Assembly: GCF_042654985.1 (NCBI RefSeq)
Contig: NZ_JBHSMT010000025.1
Coordinates: 48,940-112,939 of the forward strand
Length of the DNA stretch: 64,000 bases
Direction: 5' to 3'
Source of the DNA: Paraherbaspirillum soli
GTDB lineage: Bacteria > Pseudomonadota > Gammaproteobacteria > Burkholderiales > Burkholderiaceae_D
Shown here: positions 11,257 through 20,542 of the stretch, in pieces
Position numbering within the stretch: position 1 is the first letter of the stretch
Layout: each line of letters begins with the position of its first letter
The notes under the pieces: generated by a model
What the model was told of the DNA's origin: nothing
The model's database searches: none
Seen by the model: only the letters and a program-made list of their open reading frames with translations
Position numbers and translations under genes: made by a program

Positions 11257-11477
11257 ATCACCCCCGCATCAACGATGTTGCGAAAACAGATTGAATGAAC
11301 TCACATTATGCTTATTAGATTTCCCGCTTCCTGACAGTTCCTTGATGAAATAGTGCCGCTTTCGAAGTAACGCAGAAGAGGGCTATACGTTTTGATTCTA
11401 TATCTTTTTCTGAGATACAACAGAAGATTGTGCAGAAACGCGACATCTAAACCAAATCCTGTACACCTTCATTTATA

Positions 11478-12713
11478 TCACTTCTCGTTCCACGGCGCGA
11501 CCTTGGTCAATATCAGCATGCCTGGCACCGCCAGCCAGAAGCACAGAACGAAGAACGTAAACCAGCCGGTTTCGGCAACGATGTATCCCACCGATGAATT
11601 GATAAATGTACGCGGCACCGCTGCCAGACTGGTGAACAATGCATATTGGGTCGCAGTGTAGCGCGGATCGGTGGTACGGGCGATGTATGCCACGAAAGCC
11701 GCGGTACCGAGACCAACGCCGAAGGCCTCGCCGCCGATCACTATTGCCAGCACGATCGGATCTGCGCCGACTTGCGCCAACCACGCGAACCCGAGTATGG
11801 TCACGGCCTGCACCACGCCAAAAATCCACAACGCCCGATTGATCCCGAGCTGAACCATCCAGATGCCGCCCACTAGCCCACCAACCAGGCTGGCCCAAAG
11901 ACTGGTGGTCTTGGAAATCGCCCCGATCTGCGTCAGCGAAAATCCAAGGTCGATATAAAACCTCGTGGCAAGAGCGGTCGCCATGCTGTCGCCCAGCTTG
12001 TACAGGAAAATGAAACCCAGGATCCACAACGCGCTTCGCCATCCATCGCGCGCAATAAACTCTTGAAACGGCAGCAGTACCGCCTCGCGAATATTCTTCG
12101 GCGGTGCGCCATATACAGTCGGCTCCTTGATCAGCAAGGTGCAAATCAAGCCTGGCAGCATGAAGGCTGCGGTAATCCAGAATACGGCCTGCCATGCCAT
12201 GTGATCGGCCAGGAACAGCGACAGCGCCCCCGGCACCATGCCGGCCACCTTGTAGGCATTCACATTGACGGCGGCGCCCAATCCTTGCTCACTGTCAGGC
12301 AGGATTTCACGCCGATAGGCATCGATCACGATATCCTGGCTGGCCGACAAAAAAGCCACCAGCGATGCGATGCCGGCAATCGTCGCCACCTGCGTATTCG
12401 GATCGAGCATGCCCATGGCGCCGATGGCGACGAACAAAGTCGCCTGCGTCAATGCCATCCAGCCGCGCCGACGGCCCAATTTCCCGAAATGAAAACGGTC
12501 CATCAACGGCGACCACAGGAATTTCCAGGTGTAAGGAAACATCACCAGCGCGAACAAGCCGAGCGCCTTCACATTCAGGCCGGATTTGGTAAGCCAGGCT
12601 TGCAACAGGCTGAGCAAAATGAACAACGGCAAGCCTGAACTGAAGCCGAGAAAAGCGCAGATCAGCATGCGCCGGTTGAGATAGTGATGCCAGGGGCGTG
12701 AAGTTGATGTCAT
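11478..12713 (-). CDS. ampG: Muropeptide MFS transporter AmpG
   Basis: AmpG imports GlcNAc-anhydroMurNAc peptides across the inner membrane for cell wall recycling. The 411-residue product has about 12 hydrophobic segments and the family segments SSGLPLFILLSLLQAWL and FPYTWKFLWSPLMDR. I chose the ATG at 12713 (MTSTSRPWHHYL). The longer frame back to 12827 is translated from an inserted family B repeat and is not credible. It lies downstream of metW in the same orientation. Confidence 0.92.
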   Translation of the reverse strand: MTSTSRPWHHYLNRRMLICAFLGFSSGLPLFILLSLLQAWLTKSGLNVKALGLFALVMFPYTWKFLWSPLMDRFHFGKLGRRRGWMALTQATLFVAIGAMGMLDPNTQVATIAGIASLVAFLSASQDIVIDAYRREILPDSEQGLGAAVNVNAYKVAGMVPGALSLFLADHMAWQAVFWITAAFMLPGLICTLLIKEPTVYGAPPKNIREAVLLPFQEFIARDGWRSALWILGFIFLYKLGDSMATALATRFYIDLGFSLTQIGAISKTTSLWASLVGGLVGGIWMVQLGINRALWIFGVVQAVTILGFAWLAQVGADPIVLAIVIGGEAFGVGLGTAAFVAYIARTTDPRYTATQYALFTSLAAVPRTFINSSVGYIVAETGWFTFFVLCFWLAVPGMLILTKVAPWNEK

Positions 12714-12741
12714 GGATGCGCCCGTTGTTGCGGGAGGTTTT

Positions 12742-12883
12742 AGGACATCTCTAAAAATAGTCACGAGCCGCTCAAAGTCGGGCAGCGGTATTGCAAGACC
12801 ATGCGGCCGGACGGCTGTACGGTACACGTCGCAAGCCCGGCCTTGACGAAATGACGCTCGGCAGTGGATTTTCAGGGATGGCC
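12742..12883. repeat. Family B palindromic element, degenerate copy 2
   Basis: The left end CATCTCTAAAAATAGTCACGAG and the right end CAGTGGATTTTCAGGGATGG are diverged versions of the family B termini. The element fills almost the whole gap between the metW stop (12885) and the ampG start, so any ampG promoter or mRNA leader from metW must include it. Confidence 0.6.
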
Positions 12884-12884
12884 G

Positions 12885-13487
12885 TCATTTTTTACGAAAA
12901 CGGAAGACTGCGAGACTACCACGCCAGTTGGGTAGCACCGATATCGGTTGCCCGTCGTGCAGCGCGACGCACTCGAGCACTTCCAGCCCCACTTCGTTCG
13001 CCAGCTCTTCAAAATCCTTGATGGTTGCGCAACGCAAATTGGGGGTGTCGTACCATTCATACGGCAGCGTTTTCGACACCGGCATACGGCCGCGCAATAA
13101 CGCCACCCGATGCGGCCAGTAAGCGAAATTGGGAAAAGACACGATCGCTTCGCGCCCCACCCGCGCGATGTCGCGCAATACACCTTCGACGTTCTTCATC
13201 ATTTGCAACGCCGACAAACACAGCACGGTATCAAATGCATTGTCGGCAAACATCGCCAAACCCACTTCCAGATCCTGCTGAATCACCGAGACTCCGCGCG
13301 CCACGCACGCCGGAATTTTTTCATCGTCGATTTCAACGCCGTAACCGCCGCACTGCTTGTCGGATTGCAGGTAGTCGAGCATGACGCCGTCGCCGCAGCC
13401 AAGATCCAGCACCTGCGATTGGCCGCGTACCCAGTGGGCGATAAAAGCCAGATCGGGCCGCAAGCTGCTTAGTTGATTAAAGTTCAT
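12885..13487 (-). CDS. metW: Methionine biosynthesis protein MetW
   Basis: MetW is a 200-residue SAM-methyltransferase-fold protein always paired with MetX in this group and needed for full MetX activity. The class I motif VLDLGCGDGVMLDYL is at about residues 26-40, then YGVEIDDEKI and FDTVLCLSALQMM. The start codon overlaps the metX stop by 4 bp (ATGA), indicating coupled translation. Confidence 0.94.
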   Translation of the reverse strand: MNFNQLSSLRPDLAFIAHWVRGQSQVLDLGCGDGVMLDYLQSDKQCGGYGVEIDDEKIPACVARGVSVIQQDLEVGLAMFADNAFDTVLCLSALQMMKNVEGVLRDIARVGREAIVSFPNFAYWPHRVALLRGRMPVSKTLPYEWYDTPNLRCATIKDFEELANEVGLEVLECVALHDGQPISVLPNWRGSLAVFRFRKK

Positions 13488-14653
13488 GCCGCCACTCCTG
13501 CCGCTTCCTTCGCTTCCGTCATATGCACCGGACCCAGCTCCTGCCAGATACGCTCGTAATATTCGCGCATCACATTCAGGTAACGCGGGTCATCCAGCAA
13601 AAAAGCGTCGTGACCGTGCGGCGCATCGATTTCGGCATAACTGACGCGCCGTTTATTGTTGACCAGTGCCTGCACTATCTCGCGGCTGCGCTCCGGCGCA
13701 AAGCGCCAGTCGGTCATGAACGAGACCAGCAGGAATTGCGCCTGTGTTTTGCTCAGCGCCTGGGTCAAATCGCCGCCAAATTCCTTGGCCGGATCAAAGT
13801 AATCGAGCGCCTTGGTGATCAACAGATAGGTGTTGGCATCGAAGTATTCGGAGAATTTATCGCCCTGATAGCGCAGATACGATTCGATTTCAAAATCGAC
13901 GCCGAAGCCGAACTGGTATGCGCCGGAACGCAGGTCGCGGCCGAATTTCTCGGCCATGTCGTCATCCGACAAATACGTGATGTGGCCGACCATGCGCGCC
14001 ACCCGCAGTCCGTTTTTGGGAACCACGCCATGCGCGTAATAATCGCCGCCATGAAAGCCCGGGTCGGTCAGGATCGCCTGCCGCGCGACGTCATTGAAGG
14101 CAATGTTCTGCGCCGACAGCTTAGGCGTCGATGCAATCACCACGCAATGGCGCAAGCGGGTCGGATACAACAAGCTCCAGGCCAGCGCCTGCATGCCACC
14201 AAGCGAACCGCCCATGACCGCGGCAAATTGCGCGATCCCGAGCGCATCGGCCAGGCGCGCCTGCGCCTGCACCCAGTCTTCCACCGTCACCACCGGGAAG
14301 TCGGCGCCATACGGCTTGCCGGTCGCCGGATTGATATGCATCGGTCCGGTGGAGCCGAAACAGGAGCCCAGGTTATTGACGCCGATGACGAAAAATTTGT
14401 CGGTATCGAGCGGCTTGCCGGGCCCCACCATATTGTCCCACCAGCCGACGTTTTTTTCGTCGCCCTCGTACACTCCGGCAACGTGATGCGATGCGTTCAG
14501 CGCATGGCACACCAGCACGGCGTTCGACTTGTCCGCATTGAGCTCGCCGTAAGTTTCATAAACCAGTGTGTATGCCGCCAGCGATGCACCGCTTTGCAAG
14601 AGTAGCGGCGTCGCAAATTGCATGGATTGGGGGGAGACGATTCCTAGAGACAT
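13484..14653 (-). CDS. metX: Homoserine O-acyltransferase MetX
   Basis: This 389-residue alpha/beta hydrolase-fold enzyme activates homoserine with an acyl-CoA for methionine synthesis. The nucleophile elbow GGSLGGMQAL contains the catalytic serine; the aspartate and histidine lie in LVSFMTDWRF and DAPHGHDAFL. Many betaproteobacterial MetX enzymes have proved to use succinyl-CoA rather than acetyl-CoA, so the acyl donor cannot be called from this reading. The start overlaps the end of ptsI by 10 bp, which joins the PTS genes and metXW in one transcript. Confidence 0.94.
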   Translation of the reverse strand: MSLGIVSPQSMQFATPLLLQSGASLAAYTLVYETYGELNADKSNAVLVCHALNASHHVAGVYEGDEKNVGWWDNMVGPGKPLDTDKFFVIGVNNLGSCFGSTGPMHINPATGKPYGADFPVVTVEDWVQAQARLADALGIAQFAAVMGGSLGGMQALAWSLLYPTRLRHCVVIASTPKLSAQNIAFNDVARQAILTDPGFHGGDYYAHGVVPKNGLRVARMVGHITYLSDDDMAEKFGRDLRSGAYQFGFGVDFEIESYLRYQGDKFSEYFDANTYLLITKALDYFDPAKEFGGDLTQALSKTQAQFLLVSFMTDWRFAPERSREIVQALVNNKRRVSYAEIDAPHGHDAFLLDDPRYLNVMREYYERIWQELGPVHMTEAKEAAGVAA

Positions 14654-16422
14654 GACTTGTGGCTTGGGGTTGGATTTGCTCGCATTTGATTAACCGCCGC
14701 CGCAATCGCGCTCGGTTCGGTATTGCGCAGGATTTTCTTGGTTTGTGCGATCAGCCCGTCCAGGTCGCTATTCAGGATTTCCTGCTTTACTGCCAGCAAT
14801 TGCGCCGGATGCATCGAGAATTCCAGCAGGCCCATGCCAAGCAGCAAACGCGTGAATTTGACGTCGCCCGCCATTTCTCCGCATACCGACACCGGAATTC
14901 CCGCCTTGCGCCCGAGCGCAATCACAGTCGACAGCAGATACAAAACAGCCGGATGGAGCGGGTTATACAAATGCGCCACTTCGTGGTCGACGCGGTCGAT
15001 CGCCAGCGTGTACTGGATCAAGTCGTTGGTGCCGATCGATAAAAAATCCATGCGCTTGATAAACATCGGCAAGGCCAGTGCGGCAGCCGGGATTTCGATC
15101 ATGGCGCCGATCTTGATGTGTTCGTCGAACTTGATCTTTTCACTGCGCAGTTCCTGCTTGGCCCGGTCTATCATCGCCAGCGTCTGGTCGATTTCAAACG
15201 CGTGCGCCAGCATCGGAATCAGCAGCTTGACCGGACCAAAAGCGGATGCCCGCAAAATTGCTTTCAACTGCGTCAAAAACAGTTGCGGTTCGGCCAGGCA
15301 ATAACGAATGGCGCGCAGCCCAAGCGCCGGATTGAGGGCGGTCTGTTCTTCGACGTTGAGCGGCTTGTCGGCGCCGACGTCGAGCGTGCGTATCGTCACC
15401 GGGCGGCCTTTCATTGCCGTCACTGCCTGCCGATATGACTCGAATTGCTCATCTTCAGTCGGCAATTCGTGCTGCGTCCCGATCCGTCCCATGAACAGGA
15501 ATTCCGAACGGAACAGGCCGACGCCGCTGGCGCCCGACTCCATCGCGGTCGCACAATCGCTAGGCAATTCGATGTTGGCCAACAAGGTGATTACGGTGCC
15601 GTCCAAGGTGATTGCGGGGATTTTCTTGATCTTTCCGAGTTTTCTGCGGGAGCGCAGCAGCTGTACCTGATGCTCGCGATACTGTTCGAGTATCACGGAG
15701 GCGGGATCGACGATGACCACGCCGGCATCGCCGTCGATGATGATCCAGTCGTCCTGCTTGATCAGCCGCGACGCGTTGTTCATGCCGACTGCGGCTGGAA
15801 TATCGAGGCTGCGGGCGACAATCGCCGTATGCGAGTTCTGGCCGCCCAGATCGGTCACGAAACCGGCGAAAGCACGATCGCGGAACTGCAGCATGTCGGC
15901 CGGCGAGATGTCGTACGCGACCACCACGATGTTGGCAAAAGAGGTGCCTTCGCTGTCAACTTCCGGCAATCTCAAGGCAGTGCCGGTCAGCACTTTCAAA
16001 ACGCGCTCGCCGACTTGCTGGACGTCGGCCTTGCGCTCGCGCAGATAGGGATCTTCGATTTCGTCGAACTGTGCCGACAGCTCGTCGATCTGGGTGACCA
16101 GCGCCCATTCGGCGTTATATTGGCGATTCCGGATAATGTCGAGCGGCATGTCGGCCAGCATCGGATCCGACAGGATCAATAGATGGACGTCAACGAAAGC
16201 GCCCAATTCTGCCGGCGATTCTTTCGGCAATGTCTTGCGGATGGTCTGCAACTCTTCACGCACCTTGCAGATGGCGTTCTGCAAGCGCTGTACTTCCGCC
16301 TCCACCTGAACTTCGCCGATCAGGTAATGTTTGACGTCCATCGCCGCTGGCGCGAGCAAATGGGCACGGCCGATCGCAATGCCGCGTGAAACCGGGATGC
16401 CGTGTAAAGTGAAAGATGCCAT
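14644..16422 (-). CDS. ptsI: PTS enzyme I (phosphoenolpyruvate-protein phosphotransferase)
   Basis: Enzyme I takes phosphate from PEP and passes it to HPr. The 592-residue protein has the phosphohistidine site GGQNSHTAIVARS (about residue 190), the PEP-binding barrel with GVGLFRSEFLFM and FLSIGTNDLIQYTLA, and the active-site cysteine in VSVCGEMAGD. Upstream lies a 296-bp gap before ptsH with an AT-rich stretch and a possible -10 hexamer TATACT (minus strand, 16492-16497), but no gene. No sugar-specific EIIBC is nearby, which suggests a regulatory PTS. Confidence 0.95.
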   Translation of the reverse strand: MASFTLHGIPVSRGIAIGRAHLLAPAAMDVKHYLIGEVQVEAEVQRLQNAICKVREELQTIRKTLPKESPAELGAFVDVHLLILSDPMLADMPLDIIRNRQYNAEWALVTQIDELSAQFDEIEDPYLRERKADVQQVGERVLKVLTGTALRLPEVDSEGTSFANIVVVAYDISPADMLQFRDRAFAGFVTDLGGQNSHTAIVARSLDIPAAVGMNNASRLIKQDDWIIIDGDAGVVIVDPASVILEQYREHQVQLLRSRRKLGKIKKIPAITLDGTVITLLANIELPSDCATAMESGASGVGLFRSEFLFMGRIGTQHELPTEDEQFESYRQAVTAMKGRPVTIRTLDVGADKPLNVEEQTALNPALGLRAIRYCLAEPQLFLTQLKAILRASAFGPVKLLIPMLAHAFEIDQTLAMIDRAKQELRSEKIKFDEHIKIGAMIEIPAAALALPMFIKRMDFLSIGTNDLIQYTLAIDRVDHEVAHLYNPLHPAVLYLLSTVIALGRKAGIPVSVCGEMAGDVKFTRLLLGMGLLEFSMHPAQLLAVKQEILNSDLDGLIAQTKKILRNTEPSAIAAAVNQMRANPTPSHKSCL

Positions 16423-16718
16423 CGAATCAGCCCGCTGGAAAATGATGTTTGAAAATAATGCGGAACCGTGCCGGCTGCAAATGATCGCCCCAGTATATTT
16501 TCGGCACGCTTAAAAATAAAGCGCGCCAGCCTGATTTTTATAATAATACCGAGAGGCTATTTTCCTCACCGAGGTTCCTGGCTGAAAACCCATCTGATAT
16601 CTTGCTGCGCAACTACTTGAGAATCACTAGCTGCAAGCGTCGGCGGGCGAATTTGGGAAATCCGGCACGCTACGGGACAGACATCCAACAGGTTGAACAG
16701 GAAGCGACAACCAGCGCG

Positions 16719-16988
16719 TTACTCGCCTTCGCCGAACTTATCCAGAATCAGCTGATGCAATGCATCGAAGCACGCGGTTTCATCTTCGCCTTCGGCTTCC
16801 AGCAAGACGGTGCTGCCCTTGCCGGCCGCCAGCATCATTACCCCCATGATGGACTTGGCATTGACGCGGCGCTTGTTGCGGGTCATCCAGACTTCACTTT
16901 TGAATTTGGTCGCGAGTTGGGTCAGTTTGGCCGATGCACGCGCGTGCAGGCCGAGCTTGTTAATAATTTCAATTTCTTTTTGAATCAT
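16719..16988 (-). CDS. ptsH: PTS phosphocarrier protein HPr
   Basis: HPr is the 89-residue phosphocarrier between Enzyme I and EIIA proteins. His15 is visible in KLGLHARASA and the regulatory Ser46 in NAKSIMGV, so both the PEP-dependent site and the HPr kinase site are present. It lies 69 bp after the EIIA-Man gene and upstream of ptsI, the usual betaproteobacterial order. Confidence 0.95.
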   Translation of the reverse strand: MIQKEIEIINKLGLHARASAKLTQLATKFKSEVWMTRNKRRVNAKSIMGVMMLAAGKGSTVLLEAEGEDETACFDALHQLILDKFGEGE

Positions 16989-17057
16989 TTTGTCTTCTGG
17001 TTTTGTGTTTTTGGCAAATGTATAGTTGAATCATCGCGCCGCAGTGGAGCAAGGGCG

Positions 17058-17462
17058 TTAATGGGCGACACGCACCCGACTGTCGACTCTGACCGCGCCG
17101 CCCTGGCCGCCCGCCAAGGCCATTTCTGCAACCACGTCCAACGTATCGTTGCGATAAGTCAGGGCCCGCAACAGCATCGGCAAACTGATGCCGGCAATCA
17201 CTTGAATCTGATTGGCGCTGCATAAGGGCAACGTGCAATTCGAGGGGGTGCCGCCCATGACGTCGGTAATCACCAACACGCCGGAGCCGTCATCCAAGCG
17301 GGCGACAGCTTGTTTTGCCAGTTGCTGCACCTCAGCCGGATTCTGGTCGGCGATCACATCAATCGCTTCGACTTTCTCCGGCGTCTGGCGAAATACGTGG
17401 GAAGCAGCCGCGATGAAGGCCTGGCCAAGCGGGGCGTGAGTCAAAAGGAGAATGCCTATCAT
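17058..17462 (-). CDS. PTS EIIA component of the mannose/fructose family
   Basis: This 134-residue cytoplasmic EIIA-Man protein receives phosphate from HPr. The active-site histidine is His9 in MIGILLLTHAPLG, and the fold signature VLVITDVMGGTPSN follows. The ATG at 17462 was chosen because the upstream extension to 17624 has no family similarity. No EIIB, EIIC or EIID gene accompanies it, so transport is unlikely. In related bacteria this branch is thought to be regulatory. Confidence 0.93.
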   Translation of the reverse strand: MIGILLLTHAPLGQAFIAAASHVFRQTPEKVEAIDVIADQNPAEVQQLAKQAVARLDDGSGVLVITDVMGGTPSNCTLPLCSANQIQVIAGISLPMLLRALTYRNDTLDVVAEMALAGGQGGAVRVDSRVRVAH

Positions 17463-17574
17463 AATTTCACTATTAATCTTGCAATGCGTTGCAATGCGGA
17501 TTGTCCGCAGTTCACAACAATTTGAATCCGGTTCGGCATTGATATCCGTGCTGCTGCCGACGATAACGCAATTC

Positions 17575-18516
17575 TTACTCCAGCGCCGCTTCCAGCGCAT
17601 TAATGAACATCTCGGCAACATCAAAGCCGGTCTGCTGCATGATTTCCTGGAAACAGGTTGGACTGGTAACGTTGACCTCGGTCAGGTAATCCCCAATCAC
17701 GTCCAATCCTACCAGCAACAAGCCGGACTTTGAAAGCACCGGCCCAAGCGCTTCGCCGATTTCACGATCGCGCGCGGTGAGCGGTCTAGCCACGCCGATG
17801 CCGCCGGCCGCCAGATTGCCGCGCACTTCCGTACCTTGCGGAATCCTGGCCAACGAGTAAGGGACCACTTCGCCGCCAATCACCAATACCCGCTTATCGC
17901 CGGTCACGATCTCTGGAATGAAACGCTGGATCATGATGGTGCGATGGCCGTGGTTGGTCAAGGTTTCGATGATCGACCCCAGGTTCAAGCCATCTTGCCG
18001 AACCCGGAAAATACCGGCGCCGCCCATGCCGTCGAGCGGCTTCAGGATCACGTCCTGATGCTCCTCGTGAAAGGCGCGCAGGCGCGCAACGTCGCGCGTC
18101 ACCAAGGTCGGCGAGGTGAATTTCGAGAACTTCGCAATCGCCAGTTTTTCGTTGTGATCGCGAATCGCCTGTGGTTTATTGAACACACGTGCGCCTTGTG
18201 CTTCTGCCATCTCCAGCAAATACGTGGTGTAGATGTACTCCATATCGAACGGCGGATCCTTGCGCAGCAGGATGGCGTCGAATTCGGACAAGAACATCGA
18301 GGTCGCCGCCGTCGCGTGATACCACTCCTTGGCGTCGCCGGTCAGCGTCACGCGCACCACGTTGGCGGTGACGATGCCGCTTTCCAGCGCCATGTCTTTC
18401 TGCTCGAAGGCATAAATGGTATGACCGCGCTTTACCGCTTCGACCATCATTGCGTAGGTCGAGTCCTTGTAGGTCTTGAAACTGGCGAGGGGGTCGGCGA
18501 GGAAAGCGATTTTCAT
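17575..18516 (-). CDS. gshB: Glutathione synthetase
   Basis: GshB is an ATP-grasp ligase that adds glycine to gamma-glutamylcysteine. The 313-residue protein matches the usual prokaryotic length. The start reads MKIAFLADPLASFKTYKDST. ATP-grasp features include VILKPLDGMGGAGIFRV and the metal-binding end ITEVNVTSPTCFQEI (here LTEVNVTSPTCFQEI). It follows gshA after a 220-bp gap that contains a family C repeat. Confidence 0.95.
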   Translation of the reverse strand: MKIAFLADPLASFKTYKDSTYAMMVEAVKRGHTIYAFEQKDMALESGIVTANVVRVTLTGDAKEWYHATAATSMFLSEFDAILLRKDPPFDMEYIYTTYLLEMAEAQGARVFNKPQAIRDHNEKLAIAKFSKFTSPTLVTRDVARLRAFHEEHQDVILKPLDGMGGAGIFRVRQDGLNLGSIIETLTNHGHRTIMIQRFIPEIVTGDKRVLVIGGEVVPYSLARIPQGTEVRGNLAAGGIGVARPLTARDREIGEALGPVLSKSGLLLVGLDVIGDYLTEVNVTSPTCFQEIMQQTGFDVAEMFINALEAALE

Positions 18517-18648
18517 TGGTTAATCACCTTTTAGTGGATTGGGGGGGGTGGTTTTTTTAATCTATGTGGGGCGGGGTAATTCTGTTGTGATGCAGGTTTT
18601 TTAAACCCGGTATTGCAAAGTATTTTGTTGCTTCAAGCTTCCGGTTTG

Positions 18649-18734
18649 GTCAGTTGGGGACAGAGTAATTCGCCACGCTGCGGTGGCTCGTAAACTCTGT
18701 CCCGCAATTGTTGTGGTTTCTCTGTCCCGCAATT
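18649..18734. repeat. Family C palindrome (GGGACAGAGT), copy 1
   Basis: The arms GGGGACAGAGTAATTCGCC and its mate ending AACTCTGTCCCGCAATT flank a short centre. A second partial right arm (CTCTGTCCCGCAATTA) follows at 18720-18734. The same 58-60 bp unit lies in inverse orientation at 38643-38703. It separates gshA from gshB. Confidence 0.8.
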
Positions 18735-18736
18735 AG

Positions 18737-20035
18737 TTAATAGATCTCCGGATTCGGATCCGTCTTTTCCATTTCCAGCGAAGCCGCCAGCAGTCCCAGC
18801 CGCGCCACCACGCCATACATATAGAACCGGTTGGGTGCGGTGGTGCCGGGCTTGGCCAGCAAATCCGGTAATGCGTGCTGTTGCGCAAATGCCAGCGGCA
18901 CGTAATGGGCGCCGGGCGCGTTCAGGTTTTCATTGATGCCGCGCTCGGCATGGACCCGGTAGAAACCGCCGATCACATAGCGGTCGATCATGTACACCAC
19001 CGGTTCCGCCACCGCATCGTTGATGTGCTCGAAGGTATGCACGCCTTCCTGGATGATCAGGTCGTGCACTTCGATCCCTTCTTTACCGACCGCCATCTTT
19101 TCGCGTTGTTTGCGGCTCAATTCCTTGATCTGGCTGGCGTCGGTCACGCTCATCACGCTCATGCCGTAGGTGCCGGCATCGGCCTTGACGATCACGAAAG
19201 GTTTTTCCTTGATGCCGTATTCCTTGTATTTCTTGCGGATTTTCGCCAGCAGCGAGCTGACGCTGGCTGCCAGCTTGTCTTCACCGACATGCTCCTTGAA
19301 GTCGATCTGGTCGCACTTGGAGAAAAACGGATTGAGCATCCACGGATCGACATCGACCAGTTTGGAGAATTTCTTCACCACCTCGTCGTAAGCGGCAAAA
19401 TGATTGCTCTTGCGGCGCACGGTCCAGCCGGCATGCAGCGGCGGCAGCAGGTTTTGCTCATTCAGGTTTTCCAGGATAGGCGGAATTCCGGACGACAAAT
19501 CGTTGTTCAGCAAAATCGTGCATGGATCGAAATTCTTCACGCCCAGCCGACGGCCGTTCGGCGAGCGCTCCAGCGGCTCCAGCGTGAGCGTGGTGCCGTC
19601 CGGCAGTTCTATCGTATGCGGCTCCTTCAGATCATCCGACAGCGAACCCAGCCGCACATGCAAGCCGGTCTGACGGAAAATCTGTATCAGGCGCGCGACA
19701 TTCTGCAAATAGAAAGTGTTGCGGGTATGCAGTTCCGGCAACAGCAGCAGGTTTTTAGCGTCCGGGCAATACTTCTCGATCGCCGCCATCGCAGCTTGCA
19801 CCGCCAGCGGCAGCATTTCGGGCGAAAGATTGTTAAAGCCGCCGGGGAACAGATTGGTATCCACCGGTGCCAGCTTGAACCCCGAATTGCGCAAATCAAC
19901 CGAGCAATAAAACGGCGGCGTATGTTCCTGCCATTCCATCCGGAACCAGCGCTCGATGGCAGGCGTGGCACCGAGAATTTTCTTTTCGAGATCAAGCAAC
20001 GGACCGTTCAGGGCCGTAACGAGGTGAGGAACCAT
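18737..20035 (-). CDS. gshA: Glutamate-cysteine ligase (Acidithiobacillus/betaproteobacterial type)
   Basis: This 432-residue enzyme makes gamma-glutamylcysteine, the first step of glutathione synthesis. It belongs to the separate proteobacterial GshA family first seen in Acidithiobacillus ferrooxidans rather than the E. coli type. Characteristic segments are PPFYCSVDLRNSGFKLAPVD, FPGGFNNLSPEML, and VIVKADAGTYGMSVMSV. It precedes gshB in the same orientation. Confidence 0.92.
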   Translation of the reverse strand: MVPHLVTALNGPLLDLEKKILGATPAIERWFRMEWQEHTPPFYCSVDLRNSGFKLAPVDTNLFPGGFNNLSPEMLPLAVQAAMAAIEKYCPDAKNLLLLPELHTRNTFYLQNVARLIQIFRQTGLHVRLGSLSDDLKEPHTIELPDGTTLTLEPLERSPNGRRLGVKNFDPCTILLNNDLSSGIPPILENLNEQNLLPPLHAGWTVRRKSNHFAAYDEVVKKFSKLVDVDPWMLNPFFSKCDQIDFKEHVGEDKLAASVSSLLAKIRKKYKEYGIKEKPFVIVKADAGTYGMSVMSVTDASQIKELSRKQREKMAVGKEGIEVHDLIIQEGVHTFEHINDAVAEPVVYMIDRYVIGGFYRVHAERGINENLNAPGAHYVPLAFAQQHALPDLLAKPGTTAPNRFYMYGVVARLGLLAASLEMEKTDPNPEIY

Positions 20036-20068
20036 ATAAAACCTTCTGTGAAAACCTTCTTATTAGTG

Positions 20069-20211
20069 AACACCTCTAAAAACCTACTGCAGAGTTTGGC
20101 AAACTCGCCAATCTCGGGGCTGCAGGGTTGGCAAGATCGTCGCCGTACCTTCGTACGACTCCTCTTCTCCCTCAGACCTTGGGCCGCTCGCTACGGTTTT
20201 TCGAGGTGTCC
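20069..20211. repeat. Family B palindromic element, copy 3 (inverted)
   Basis: The termini ACACCTCTAAAAACCTACTGC and CGCTACGGTTTTTCGAGGTGTC are inverted repeats of each other. Relative to the copy at 56378 this element runs in the opposite direction. It lies just upstream of gshA. Confidence 0.8.
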
Positions 20212-20410
20212 TAGTGCCTAACCAAGGCTTGATGCTGCGCTTGAGATGGTACTTTTACAAAAAGTGAAAGACGCCGATTCTAACGGGAAACGCACTACTT
20301 CACAGGTCACAACTGGTCGTCGAAGTCCGGCAATGCAGGAGATCGAAGAGTCCTCGGCCTGTAGAGTCACTTAATATCAGGGCAATAAGCTGATTTTAAA
20401 CCCCTCTCGA

Positions 20411-20439
20411 AAAGCAAAAAAGCGCCTTCGAAAGGCGCT
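20411..20439 (-). terminator. Rho-independent terminator of the torF-glnK-amtB operon
   Basis: Read on the minus strand, the 8-bp stem AGCGCCTT/AAGGCGCT with a 3-nt loop is followed by a T-rich run (TTTTTGCTTT). It lies about 100 bp past the amtB stop. Confidence 0.8.
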
Positions 20440-20479
20440 ATAAACAGTCCGGCAACTTGCAAAATGGCCAATACGTCAA

Positions 20480-20513
20480 CGATCCCGGAGCGCCTGCCAG
20501 CGCTCCGGGATCG
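20480..20513. terminator. Strong stem-loop after amtB
   Basis: A 13-bp perfect stem (CGATCCCGGAGCG and its complement) encloses an 8-nt loop, 30 bp past the amtB stop. There is no T run on either side, so it may stabilise the 3' end rather than terminate; the T-rich terminator lies 40 bp further on. Confidence 0.6.
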
Positions 20514-20542
20514 TCACCCAGCAACAATCAATCCGCAAAAAT

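Larger units (their letters stand above)
20036..20542. other. 507-bp gap between gshA and amtB
   Basis: No gene is seen. The gap holds a family B repeat (20069-20211), an unmarked stretch that should contain the gshA promoter, a Rho-independent terminator for amtB (20411-20439) and a 13-bp perfect stem-loop (20480-20513). Confidence 0.7.

Noticed and set aside
11257..11477. A sigma-54 promoter for prkA, as known for enterobacterial yeaG
   Set aside because: I looked on the minus strand for GG-N10-GC with surrounding consensus and found none.
12714..12827. A longer AmpG N terminus starting at 12827
   Set aside because: The extra 38 residues are translated from a degenerate family B repeat, and the ATG at 12713 gives the normal family start.
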